From Pyronema omphalodes (lineage: Eukaryota > Ascomycota > Pezizomycetes > Pezizales > Pyronemataceae), in the NCBI GenBank assembly GCA_024516155.1, contig JAJJXM010000084.1:124001-188000 (forward strand): a stretch of DNA of 64,000 bases. Direction: 5' to 3'. Under the pieces are notes generated by a model. The model ran no database searches. It was not told where the DNA came from and saw only the letters and a list, made by a program, of their open reading frames with translations. Positions 11,031 to 23,073 of this stretch are shown in pieces (the first letter of the stretch is position 1; the number at the start of each line of letters is the position of its first letter). The position numbers and the translations under genes were made by a program.

Positions 11031-12102
11031 GCCGATAATGGACAGGATATGATAGTCAGATGGTGACTTTGATTTGAGAGGGACTTTGATTATACAATTA
11101 CATGATGATTTAATTGAACTAATCTGATTTCGGAGATTATATTGTGCAGGATGCCCCCGCCAAGACACTGAAATATCCAAGAAACCCCCAAAAGCTTTTT
11201 TTATGCAATATACCCCTCACCCAAATCCATGCCACCGCAAATTTGATGGTTGAACTTTTTCTCCTGAGTTGAAACTTTCAGCTCCACGAAACATTAGCTA
11301 TATGGTGACCATATGAGGTTAGATAAAGGGTACTAAGGCATGCGAGACAGTGAATGTGCGGGACAGGTACGCTAAATCAGATCACTGTACAGTATAACGG
11401 ACTTTCTATGTATACTTTCTATCGAGCTGGAGTACATGTCATTGCTGCAATTATCAGAGCTTTTCTTGTGCAGCAAACTCAGGGACTTCACGCTCACTTT
11501 GTATAAACCTTTGTCGCGTCGAAACCTTTGTGGAGTGGGAAACTTTGGCAGCGAGTGAAACTTTTTCCGCGTGTCGTCCACAACACAAGCAGGCCTCTTG
11601 ACTACTTGACGCTAATTCTTTCAACCTGCTTTGAAATCAGCCAGTAGTGCATTCAGCTGGCCGTCAAGATTAAAAACTGACCTCACGCAGATCAAATCAT
11701 TCTAATTGGCCAAAACCCTCTGTCACCAATATCCGCTAATTTTGCAGGATTTTTATAGCCACCTTTCAGCTGATTTCGTGATGAACTCTATTGAGAAATA
11801 TAATGCACCAAGCGGCAGGCATTGCAGACCTTACCTCCAAAACAAATGGTTTTGCGTCTGTCAAGGCTCCACTCTGAACAAGGAGGTTGTGCTTCTACAA
11901 AAAGAGCTGTCGTTTGAGAGGCTGAACATGTTTTCTGGCAAGTGTCAACATATGATTCGCTTCAGTACAGAATAGCCTGCCGATCTAAAACATAGATACA
12001 ATGCATAAAAACCCCTTGTTCTCTCCTCATTTTTTATCGCACGAGGGCACAGTCTCCCAATTTTTTATTACATTCTCGAAAACAAATACGATATACAAAA
12101 CC
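11031..12102. other. Intergenic; last part is the duplicated promoter of membrane gene A
   Basis: No gene up to about 11870. From about 11880 the sequence is similar to the region upstream of paralogue B (from about 17610), for example GATTCGCTTCAGTACAGAATAGCCTG at both, so the duplication that made A and B included their 5' flanks. An in-frame ATG at 12001 precedes the preferred start of gene A. Confidence 0.6.
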
Positions 12103-13647
12103 ATGGTTTTCATCATCACGCTTTTGACGTTTTGCCATCTTTTTACCCCGGCCCATTCTGTTCCTACATCAGCCTGGCACCCGCCGCATGGAAACATAAC
12201 GGCATTACAGAACGAAATTGCTCCATCATGGGTTGCCGAACCGAAAGAACGAGGAACTATGAGTCTATTATCCAGCTGCACTTTTACAATGTTTCTTTGC
12301 GTTTACACCGCCGTCCATCTCAATGTCCCGCCACCAGGGGAGAAGAAGCGCTACTTTTATCTCAGGAAAGCCAAATGGGTCTTGGTTGCATTATTAGCTC
12401 CAGAAGTTGTTTTGTATACTGCCTGGTCTCAATGGAGGGAAGCAAGGTGGCTGCAAACCCAGAACCCTCAAGATCATAGTAACCCCCAAGATAATAAAGT
12501 TAGTTTGAGAATACCATCAGGTTCTCCTCCTAAGAACGACGGGTGCTAAGAAAAGAATTATTTAGATCAGCCTTATGCAATGCTTCTTTGTCGTAATGGG
12601 CGGTTTTGTTATTGACCTCAATAAGATCAAAGGCGCGACAACCGAATTTCGTTCCATCCCCAAAGTCGATCAGTCTATTTTCATAAGCGCGGACGACGAG
12701 AGACATGCGAAACCGAAACCACTCACCATAACCGCGTTTGGATTCAGTCGTAGTGATATAAGACACACCCCACTCAAATCAATCAGAGACAAAAGTAAAG
12801 CAGACGTTCTTGCAAAAGGGCTGGTATGTTTCCAGGTATTATGGATGACTATTCAGGTAATATACCGTGACTGAAGGCCAACCCCAGAGTTAGAATTTCA
12901 ATTGACATGTTATCAGACGATATCCCGAAAGATTGAGGGACTGCCTTTGACGGTTCTTGAGATTCACACTCTTGTTCACGTGGTTTGCGCAATTTTTATG
13001 TATGTTCTGTGGTTTGAAAAACCAGTAGATGTTCTTGATGCTATAGAGATCACAGATCAAGAGGCTATAAGAGCTTGGGGGGAAATCCTGCGATCCTCTC
13101 GTGAAAGGATAAATACGACGGTAGGCTCTCCCATTCTCTTATTTGGTTGAGGGAGTGGCTTATCTAATGCCATAATCCCCCACAGGATCCGTTCTCAAAT
13201 GAAGTATGGAAAAACAATGCTCCAAATCTAGATTGCGGCATAGGCGGGAAAAAAACACAGCAAGCAATACTCCTAGTAGCACTATGTGCAGCGTATGGGG
13301 GCGTACATTTGGCTGCTTGGAATTTTGAATTCCCCACCAATGCTGAGAAGCTTATCTGGAGAATCGCCTGTATCGTTGCCATGGCTGGAACGGCTGTTTC
13401 TTGGTACATACGTTATCTTTTCATTGTCTATACCCGGGAATGGTTTAAAGACCATGATGGGCTTATGATAATGTTTCGGACCTCGAGCTCTCGCCGAAAA
13501 ATAGCAATTATTCTCACTGCTATCGTTGCCTTCTTCTTCGTCCTTGCGCGAGCAGTTATCACCGTTATGTCCTTCACCAGCCTCAGGAAAGTTCCAGCCG
13601 GTGTTTATGCGACTGTTCAATGGAACGACCTGGTTCCCCATTTCTAG
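12103..13647 (+). CDS. Multi-pass membrane protein, fungal family of unknown function (paralogue A)
   Basis: Four exons, all phase 0: 12103-12498, 12566-12856, 12917-13120 and 13186-13647, giving 450 aa. The N-terminus MVFIITLLTFCHLFTPAHSV looks like a signal peptide. Hydrophobic segments follow: LLSSCTFTMFLCVYTAVHLNV, WVLVALLAPEVVLYTAW, MQCFFVVMGGFVIDL, PLTVLEIHTLVHVVCAIFMY, ILLVALCAAYGGVHLAAW, CIVAMAGTAVSWYIRYLFIV and ILTAIVAFFFVLARAVITV. The blocks TAVHLNVPPPGE, LAPE-V-YTAWSQW-EA, KGLVCFQ-LWMTIQ and R-I-GLPLTVLEIHTL recall a large uncharacterised Pezizomycotina integral-membrane family; I know no function. An in-frame ATG at 12001 would add 34 residues, but the signal-like start is preferred. 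Exon joins are supported by the same signals in paralogue B. Confidence 0.85.
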
Positions 13648-16600
13648 GGTTTTCATTTGTAATGGATTGTAGGACATGGGGTTTAAACCGCGGGGATTAG
13701 GGAATCGACTATGCTTTCAATTTTTGGCGGTTATGATTTGGGAACTCGTTTTGGTTATTTTATCTGCTTTGCTTTTATTTATTTGTAGGACATGGATATT
13801 CTTTTGTTTTGTGATGATAATGAAACTCGGGGTTATGTAAGACGGATGCACTCCCTTACAATTTGGACAGAGCAACAGCACAGCCATGACTTCAAAGGTT
13901 GACTGAGAAAAATCTAAGGTTTAACAGGCCTAACATAGCCAATATTAACCATAATTATCGAAAGATATTTGGTGCTTTATGGAAGCCAGCGGTCTCGGCA
14001 TTTTTTGTTTCATTGGGCGGAAAGTCGGACGCGGTGACAAACAGCTAGAGCCCCGGGCTTGCCATTCTACCCGAGTACATAGATACCTCTCTCTACGGAA
14101 TCAGCCGTTCATGGTGTGGTTTTAATTGACTTATCTTATCCAAGAACGCAGAGAGAGTGGGTCTTGCTTTCATAGCTGGCTCGTTACAACCTTAACGTGA
14201 ATGGTAGAATATTCAACTGGAGTGTCTCTTCCTCGATGGTCCAAATATCCGACATGGAAAAACCCCCCACCTTGATCCTATAAGACTGTAGCATAACAGT
14301 CAAATATGACAGAAGTGGGAGGGAAATCGTTTATTTTACAAGCTCTGTAGCCCGAGCTGGGAAGAATACTCATACAGGGGGATTAAGAATACAAAGATTC
14401 AGGAAGGGTAGGGGAGTGGGGGAATTTATATTTTGGCCTGTTGGATATGGTTGAAGTTACTGCCACTTGTATTGAGTATATAGAACGGGTAACGGCCAAC
14501 GGATGGCTTTTTGATCTACCAATATTGCTTCACGGTACTCATTACCTGCTGATACAGTGTGCATGAACCATTGTTGGAATCTAGACTTCAATGAACGTTT
14601 CTCCGGTTCGCGCAGTTTAAATCAGCTGGGTTTTTGTAAAATCAAACTTTATTCAAGCGCTGTTACCGTTACAGCTATTGGAAAACAGTATTAAAGATTT
14701 CTGTCGGATAATAAATGTACCGTTAATCGATTACTTTACAAAATCTCCGGTGCCCAAGGGGGCCTCATCAGGTGTGTTAGATCACAAGGGTAGATTTCGG
14801 TGTTTGCTTTTGTTCTGCATGGGCCTTTTGGACCTCGGTCAGCGTATGAATCCATCAATAAGTAAATAAATAATACCCGGTGCCCGGTAATCGAGCCAGG
14901 AGCTTTAATGCCATTCAAAGACGCAAGGATTGGCCACCTGTTGCTTTATAATTACCCCTCCTCCTCCACCCTTCTTGGATCTTTGCATTCTTAATCCCCC
15001 GGTATAAGTGTTCTTTCTAGATCGGGCTATATAGCTTGTAAAATAAGGGATCCCCCCCCCCCACGTCTGCCTTATTTGACTGTTATTCTACAGTCATATA
15101 GGATGGAGGTGGGTAGTTTTTCCATATCAGATTTTTAGACCATGAAAAGGGCAACCGGAAGAGGGGTCAGAAGAGGAAGTCTCGCAGAAAAAAGGAGGAA
15201 GGGAAGATGGAAGTGTGAGAATGTGATGATGTATTAGAAGAACAGACGAGCATCCATCGCTACAAATACCCGAGGAGCACGCTAGTGGCGGCCACCATCG
15301 GTTCGGCTAAACAACACACGCCGCAAGCTACAGTTCGGCAAAGAAGTCCCTCCATCCCCTATCCCAGCACGCGGTCTACAGGCAAAAACTTCAACATGGA
15401 CCATCATCATGGCAGCTATCATAGAATAAGCTTAAGAAAATACAGCGGAAAAGCACCACTATCTCCTCACGAAAGAATGGGGATTGCTGCATCTGGACTC
15501 CTGAGCAGCTGATACAACAGCTCCCGGGCCTTGACTTTCGTACTCCACAAGTAAAATATGATTCGCACCGAACCCATCTCGCAGTACCTCAAAATTATTG
15601 CATTCATCATCAATCACAATTATACAAGCTCATGACTCACTATAACTCTCCCGATGAGACTATCATAAACAAACAAACGAAACAAATTAAACTCTTTGCT
15701 CTGGTGACTGAACTACTTCTCTTCAGAATCCACAAAAACCCACATCCTCTTGAGAACCATAGCATCCTTTGGGACCTGTATTTCCTGGCCCTCAAATACC
15801 TCACATCTGTTAGCACAGGCCGCCATACATCGTAGATATATCACTTACAAAACACAAATCCTCGAGTGTATGCTTCGAAGCCTCTGGAAATATACAGTAA
15901 ATAACGATTATCTCAACCGTAATCCATACACAATACTAAAGATAATACCTCCATCCGATGGTATCTAGGCCAACGGGATTAACAGATACGTTGATGAAGG
16001 TTGCTAATCTTCTAAATAGCTGCTGCATCGTAATTCCCTTTGCCCTAATAGTGTAGGGGGGGATTTCCACTTGATAAGTTCAAGTCAACGCGTTAAAGCC
16101 TGTCATCCGTAATGATTAGCTTTGCTTCTTGAACTCTGATTCATAGTGCCTCGCCCATATTATAAAATGTGCTATAACAGGAAATCGCGAAAATAGTCGC
16201 CACTCCAGCTCCCTTAGTTCCTGTCATTACATACCTCGTCGAAGATGTAGTGAGCATAATATAAACCCCCAGCATTCCACAAACACAAGCCGAATATATA
16301 TTCCGTCCCTTTACCCCCCCCCCCCCCCTCCTCCCCCCTAACCACCATTGCAGCAACAGCACCATTAGAAAGCTGCCAACGAGTAATCCCAAGTTGTGTA
16401 CCGTTCCCAGCGATCAAAATTGCTCATGTACATTGTAAAGTTCTGGGTCAAAAGAAAGGTGGATATCATTTCTAAATGCTTAGTATGCTTCCCTGTGTTC
16501 ACCGCGCGGTGCCGGAGACTAGACTATCAACTTGAGTCGACCTAATAAGCTTCATGGAGATTACTGTATGTAAAGAGGTGCTTTTGGAGGCTCTTTATCA

Positions 16601-17833
16601 CACTACGGAGTTGAATATATATTGGATAGTTTCCATATGGTGGATTTCTTCTCATTATGAATTATTTTAGTCGATATTCGATACTGTCATGGAAGTGAAG
16701 CTCACACTATACAGTTTATCAATTATCTACACATAAAACGGAGCTTCCACATGATGACTTATATGCAGTGGAACCGATTTCTAGCGATACGTCGGGACCC
16801 ACAGGAAAGTGGTGCCGTTATATACAGAAAATCGTTACATAGAGAGAGGCTTGGTCCGAGTGATTATTTGAGTTGCAGAGCGTTGGCGGGAGGGTGGGGG
16901 GAGGGATACTCTTTACCCTTCTTGACGTTACCAACGCTCAGTTCCATAATGCTTTCAATTATGAATCATTAGACCCTACATAGTCGCAATAAAACCCCTC
17001 CAATCTGGTCTGCTACATACTGTTTTCTGCCCTCAGGCGGCGTTCACGCAGGTTTCTCTGTGCGGCCCTGAGAACTTGTATTAATTTCGGGTTCTAGCTT
17101 AACGAATCTTGCAGTTCATCCCATATCAAAACCTGCTCCCAAAACTTTACAGCCTTGCGCAGTGGAACTCTGGAATCCCAGTCTTTTCCATTCTCCGCTT
17201 CAGAAACGCTCCCCACTAAGGACATGCTTCCTGATCAATGAGTAGTAATAATGTGCGCATGCTCGTGTTAGTGGAGGAGTAGAGAGGTAAATAAGTATCT
17301 CGATGTCTATGAGTGAATATTGGCTTCGCTCCTTAAAGGCTTTTGCACAGCCCCGCCCCAGCCGCACTTTTTGCACGGCGCTTATACTCAGCTCCGCCTG
17401 TTCAGCCGTACCTGCGCACAACAATACCACAGACATTTTTCGCTTTTCTTCAACATCGTGATGTTGTTGGACAGAGGTTATCATTGTATGGAGGATTGTT
17501 ATTGATAAGTTCTTCTCCACCTATAATTTACATTCCATTATCCTACCCAAAATATGCCTCACTGCCACAAAAATGGCTTTATATACGTTTCAAGGCCCCG
17601 GTTTGAGTAACAGACCTTGTGCTCCTACAAAAGAAAGCTGTTGTTGGAAAGGCGGAACATCTTTCCTGGTAAGTGTCAATATGTGATTCGCTTCAGTACA
17701 GAATAGCCTGCTGATCTAAAACACGGATAAAATGCATAAAACCCCTCTGTTCTCTTCTAGACTTTTATCGTACGAGGACACGGTCTCCCAAATTTTTATT
17801 GCATTCTGGAAAACACATACGATATACAAAACC
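13648..17833. other. Gene-free spacer between paralogues A and B
   Basis: No credible gene in about 4.2 kb. It has C-tracts near 15050-15062 and 16313-16328 and otherwise unique AT-rich DNA. The last part (about 17610-17833) is the duplicated 5' flank of paralogue B, with an in-frame upstream ATG at 17732 as in A. Confidence 0.55.
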
Positions 17834-19892
17834 ATGGTTTTCATCATCACGCTTTTGGCGTTTCACCATCTTATTACTTCGGCTAATTCTGTTCCTACCT
17901 CGACCTGGCACCCACCTCACGGAAACATAACCGCATCACGAAATGAAATCGCCCCATCGTGGGTCGCTGAACCGGAAGAACGAGGAACTATGAGTCTATT
18001 ATACAGCTGCACTTTTACAATGTTTCTTTGCGTTTACACTGCCGTCCATCTCAACGTTCCTCCACCAGGGGAGAAGAAGCGTTACTTTTATCTCAGGAAA
18101 ACAAAATGGCTCTTGGTTGCGTTATTGGCTCCAGAAGTGGTTGTCTATACTGCATGGTCTCAGTGGAAGGAAGCAAGATGGCTGCAAAATGAAAGACGTC
18201 CGGATAAAGTTAGTTTGACAACACCTGTCAAATTCTCCTCTTAAAAACGATGAGCGCTAAGAAAATACTTATTCAGATCAGTCTTATGCAATGCTTCTAT
18301 GTAGTGATGGGTGGGTTTGTTATTGACTTCTCAGCTGTCGACGACCAGGAATGCAGAGCGTTTATAGACAGTGCGGGTTTAGGATTCAAGTATACCATGC
18401 ATACAGACCTTTTCGCTTTATTGAATATAGACCACACTTCATTCCAAACAATTAGTGACAAGAGTAAAGCAGACAATCTCGCGAAAGGGTTGGTATGTTT
18501 CCAGGTATCGTCTCACGGAAACATAACCGCATCACGAAATGAAATCGCCCCATCGTGGGTCGCTGAACCGGAAGAACGAGGAACTATGGGTCTATTATAC
18601 AGCTGCACTTTTGCAATGTTTCTTTGCGTTTACACTGCCGTTCATCTCAACGTTCCTCCACCAGGGGAGAAGAAGCGTTACTTTTATCTCAGGAAAACAA
18701 AATGGCTCTTGGTTGCGTTATTGGCTCCAGAAGTGGTTGTCTATACTGCATGGTCTCAGTGGAAGGAAGCAAGATGGCTGCAAAATGAAAGACGTCCGGA
18801 TAAAGTTAGTTTGACAACACCTGTCAAATTCTCCTCTTAAAAACGATGAGCGCTAAGAAAATACTTATTCAGATCAGTCTTATGCAATGCTTCTATGTAG
18901 TGATGGGTGGGTTTGTTATTGACTTCTCAGCTGTCGACGACCAGGAATGCAGAGCGTTTATAGACAGTGCGGGTTTAGGATTCAAGTATACCATGCATAC
19001 AGACCTTTTCGCTTTGTTAAATATAGACCACACTTCATTCCAAACAATTAGTGACAAGAGTAAAGCAGACAATCTCGCGAAAGGGCTGGTATGTTTCCAG
19101 GTATCGTGGATGACTATTCAAGTAAGATCCCATGACTGAAGTTCGGACCTGAAATTAGACTTTTTGATTGACATGTTATCAGACGATATCCCGAAAAATC
19201 GAGGGACTGCCTTTGACAGTTCTAGAAATACATACTCTTGTTCACGTGGTTTGCGCACTTTTTATGTATATTCTCTGGTTTAAGAAACCAGTAGATGTGC
19301 GTGATCCTACTGTAATCAAAGGTCAAGATGCTATAAGGGCTTGGGATATGGTCAAAGCCCTGGATTATCCAAACCCTTTTACAGTAGGCTCCTTCGTTCC
19401 TTCATCTGGGAAAGTCAATAACTAATTGAGAACCTTTTGGCATAGTCGACACCATTCGGAAGAAGTGCGCCAAATCTAGATCACAGACTAGCTAGCAAGC
19501 CGATACAAGAAGCCACACTCCTAATGGCACTATGTGCAGCGTATGGAGGAGTTCATTTGGCCACCTGGAGTTTCGAATTCCCCACCAGTATTGAGAATGT
19601 TGTATGGAGAATCACCTGTATTGTCACGATGGCTGGAACAGCTGTATCTTGGTACATACGTTCTCTATTCGCTTTCTACGAAAATCATCAAGGAGAAGAT
19701 TGGGGACTATGGAAAATGTTTAGAAACTCAAGCCGCCGCCAGAAAGTAGCAATGATTCTCACTGCTATCGTCACCTTCTTTTTCATCCTTGCTCGGGCAG
19801 TTATCACCGTTATGTCCTTCACCAGCCTCCGGAAAGTTCCAGCCGGTGTTTACACGGCTGTCCAGTGGAACAACCTGGTTCCTCATTTCTAG
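17834..19892 (+). CDS. Multi-pass membrane protein, paralogue B, with internal in-frame duplication
   Basis: Close relative of the gene at 12103-13647. Proposed exons, all phase 0: 17834-18208, 18277-18804, 18873-19121, 19183-19383 and 19446-19892, giving 599 aa. The second exon fuses the original exon 2 directly to a second copy of most of exon 1, because a 596-bp segment (17916-18511) is tandemly repeated at 18512-19107. Each 596-bp unit equals 528 coding nt plus one 68-nt intron, so 176 residues are added without a frameshift and the frame reads straight through the junction (LVCFQ-VSS-HGNITASRNEIAP). The result has two copies of the HLNVPPPGE and LAPEVVVYTAWSQW hydrophobic pair and of the MQCFYVVMGGFVIDF segment. 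The C-terminal exon is unduplicated and ends VQWNNLVPHF as in A. Function unknown. Whether the cell splices out the extra module cannot be told from sequence. Confidence 0.8.
17916..18511 (+). repeat. 596-bp tandem duplication, unit 1
   Basis: Starts CTCACGGAAACATAACC within exon 1 of paralogue B and ends in exon 2 (CCAGGTATCGT). Compared with the adjacent unit 2 I see about six differences, all transitions, and no indels. Confidence 0.93.
18512..19107 (+). repeat. 596-bp tandem duplication, unit 2
   Basis: Near-identical copy of 17916-18511. Judged against paralogue A, three of the differences (for example GAG-to-GGG near 18598) are derived in this unit, while GGTTGG near 18489 is derived in unit 1. 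Confidence 0.93.
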
Positions 19893-20103
19893 TGTTTTCA
19901 TTGGTTATGGGGCGTAAGAACATGAGATTTTCATCGCAGAGATTGGAGAACTGATTTTGCTTTCCCTCATTAGCGGCCATGATTTGGACACTCACTATGG
20001 TCATTCTTTAGGGGTTTCTTTTAAATTTCGGGAAATAAATAAACTATGGTATATTAAACGCCTCGACAATACCAACTTCCAATAGGATAAAACTAGTGAT
20101 ACA

Positions 20104-23073
20104 TCATAAAGTCCCATCACTATCCTCAACTCCATCCTCTATCACCTTGTTCCTCCTCTCGCTTCTCTCCTCGCTCCTCTCCTCACACCTCTCCTCGGCC
20201 GTCTTCTCTTCCTCGCTTACACTCCTCTCTTTTCCCTTTGAGCCCACACCTTTATAGTGATCCAGTCCCCTTTCAATCAGCATCTGATAAAACCTCTCCA
20301 ACGCCCTCCTTCGTTGCTCCTGGGTCCAACCTTCAACCACCAACGCAAACTCCCTAGGATCTGCAAACCCAAACATCTTTGCTGCGGTAACAAACTGTCT
20401 CTTCCTTACATCTTCCGGGGGATTAAACCTATAAATACCAGTTTGCGTATCATCAAAAACCTTCTTTTCACCGAGCCCAGCAGTTTCTGTCGACTCCCTT
20501 GCCTTTTTTGAAATCTGTGCTTCAACCTTCGATGTACCGATAACCTCAGAATTTTCATGTGTATAAGAAACTCCCGCTTCCGCCAATATCGCCGCAATGG
20601 GGTTTATAGCCGTTGAACCAGCTTGTTTGGGATTTTTCTTTGACAAAGGAAGGTCGTTACAAACCTGTGAAAGGGCATTTAAAAGATCGGGTTCTTCTTG
20701 TTCATCCTCCATTTTAGTTTCATCTGTAACCAAGTCTGCTATTAATACACCGGCTTTTCTTTCCGCTACATTGGTTTTATTGACAATATCCTTCAAGATA
20801 GTTTCTTCTTGGTGAAAGGTAAATAAATTCTTTAACCCGAATAGTTCTCCGCGGTTTTTGTTATCGCCCATGACTCCGGTGAAATATCTTCGCTCCTCGG
20901 ATGCGTCGTATCCAATATTGGCTTGTTGCTGTTTATAGATCTGTCTTGCGTACACGATTTCCTCGATTGTACCAGCGGAGATAAGACGGAAGACTTCGAC
21001 GTCTCTAGTTTGTCCTATACGGTAGGCACGGTCTTGAGCTTGTAGATCCCAGCTGGGGTTCCAATTCGGATCGAAGATAACGACTTTATTAGCCGCAGTA
21101 ATATTCAGACCAACGCCACCAGCTTTCGTAGAGATCAAGAAAACAAATTGATCCGGATCAGAATTGAAATCATCGACAGCCTTTGCACGATCTGCCAGAG
21201 ACATCGTACCATCGAGATAACAAAGATTGTATTCTGTTTTCTTGAAAAGCTGATGCAGGATATGGAGAAGATGTAAAGAGTAACTGAAGATAAGGACTTT
21301 ATCACCGTTTTGGTACCAGAATTGTAGTAGTCGTTGAAGAACTGTCCATTTGCCGCACATTTGTGGATCCATGTAGTTGTACATTCTTTCTCGGGTTGAA
21401 AGCTCCCGCCATTTATCGGGGAGACAAATCTGGAGAAGCTCTAGTTTCCGGGCACGTTCGTCAGAAGAGTCTGTATGGTCTGGAATCCAATTTGCCAGAT
21501 GGTTAGACAGCTTTTGAACCCAGATTATAGCAGGGAAAAGCAGTTTCTCGGCGCTTCTTCCTTGGGGATCAAATTTATGACAGCATCCACGTCGTGACTT
21601 TCCACTACCGCAGTCACAAAGGTCGCTCCCATCGCGGATAAAGACAATTTCATCGGATTCCAGGTATGCTTCGTAAGCTTCTCTTTGAGTATCAGTCAAG
21701 GGACAGAAAACAACTTTATCAGTTTTCTTTGGCAGTTGATGGGCGATAAGAGTCTTCATTCGCCGAAGAAACATTCGAGGGAGGAGATTATTCTTCAACA
21801 TATGTGCAACTTTTCTACCTTTTCCAATCTGTGCTAAAGTTGCATCATGGCGTTGGCCAACTCGTAATGGTGTTGCAACGCTACGCTCCCATTCTTGTAC
21901 ACTTCCAATACTACCTGGACGACACCAATTAAGTAGCGTCCATAGCTCTTCGTAGTTATTTTGGATAGCGGTACCAGTTAGGCCGATTCGACAGAGAGAG
22001 TTGATTTCGTTCATTCGTTGAGTAGTCTCCGAAGAACGCTCTTTTATCTTGTGGCATTCGTCGGCGATTACGCAGTCCCAGAATATCGTGTTGACTTCTG
22101 AATGCCGCATTCGATAGGTGTCGTAATTGGTTATCATGATTTCTAAACTCCCTTTCTTTGCTGCTTGTAACGCATATTCCTTCTCATCCTTCGAGCCATG
22201 GAAGACATAAACCGTCCACCATCCCCAGGTTCGAAGTTCATTCTCCCAGTTCTTGATTAAAGAAGAGGGACAGATGATCAAAACCTTGGGGTACCATACA
22301 TCTTTTCCTTTCTGTCTTTTTAGCTGCCGAATCTTACGCATCCTCTTCCTATCTCGTTCATCGCCAGTTTTTCCAAATGCAGCGGTAAGAAACGCAATCA
22401 CTTGAATAGTCTTTCCCAATCCCATATCATCCCCCAAAATACATCCCTCCTGGAAAACGAAATTTTTGTGCAAGAATTTCGCACCATCGATTTGGTAACT
22501 CCGAAGGTATTGAGCAATCGAACAAGGAATCACACCGAGTGATTCCTCCAGCTCGATATCGACATATGGATTACAAGGAGGATTCGTAACCGGATCAAAG
22601 CTTGGCCGACTTTCCAATTCCGCCTATTAATTATCAGTATCATAAATTCCCAACCCCCTAACAAAAAAAAAAAAAAAGGGGGGGGGGATATAGCAAGCAC
22701 AGAAAAAAAAAAAAAAAAAAACTACCATTCTTTCATCATCACTAAACTCGACCTGATCAAACCCCGGCGGAACCCTAAAAACACCATCAATCCCTCCCTC
22801 TCCATTTTCCAGCCTTTGTTTCGCCTTATCCAACGCTTCTTTTTTCTTCTTCAAATCCACGGATAACCCATCGTTACTAGCTTCCTTGATGCTGCTAATA
22901 AAATCGTCTGTTTTCCGCCGTTTGAAACTACTGGATGTCGGATCACGTTTGGAGACGATATTGGTTGGTAGGCTGCTCCGTTGTCGCTCTATGCGACGAT
23001 TCTTGAAGGGTCGTCGGATTGAGTCATCGCTGGAATCGTCGCTGTTTGGGTGATGCGTGGTGGTGGTCGCCAT
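20104..23073 (-). CDS. SNF2-family ATPase of the ERCC6L2/Rad26-like group
   Basis: Predicted nuclear DNA-dependent ATPase in genome maintenance. Exons 23073-22726 and 22623-20104 give 955 aa. The intron between them (22725-22624) is full of T, C and T homopolymers. The N-terminus is basic and low complexity. Helicase motifs: I GDDMGLGKT about 180-188; II DECH about 304-307, a variant of DEAH; III LTGTAIQNN; IV-VI VLIFSYSLHLL, STKAGGVGLNITAA, QAQDRAYRIGQ. A Cys-rich insert (CDCGSGKSRRGCC) lies between the lobes. After the core come YFTGV and a segment FGFADPREFALVVEGWTQEQRRRALERFY that resembles the HEBO region of ERCC6L2; this supports ERCC6L2 rather than CSB/Rad26. The C-terminal tail is Glu/Arg-rich. 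The gene converges on paralogue B with about 210 bp between stops. Start ATG at 23073 is the only one in frame with the exon. Confidence 0.88.

Noticed and set aside
14868..14945. tRNA-like T-arm (GGCTCGATTACC on the minus strand)
   Set aside because: No convincing acceptor or anticodon stem could be folded around it. At best a decayed tRNA fragment.
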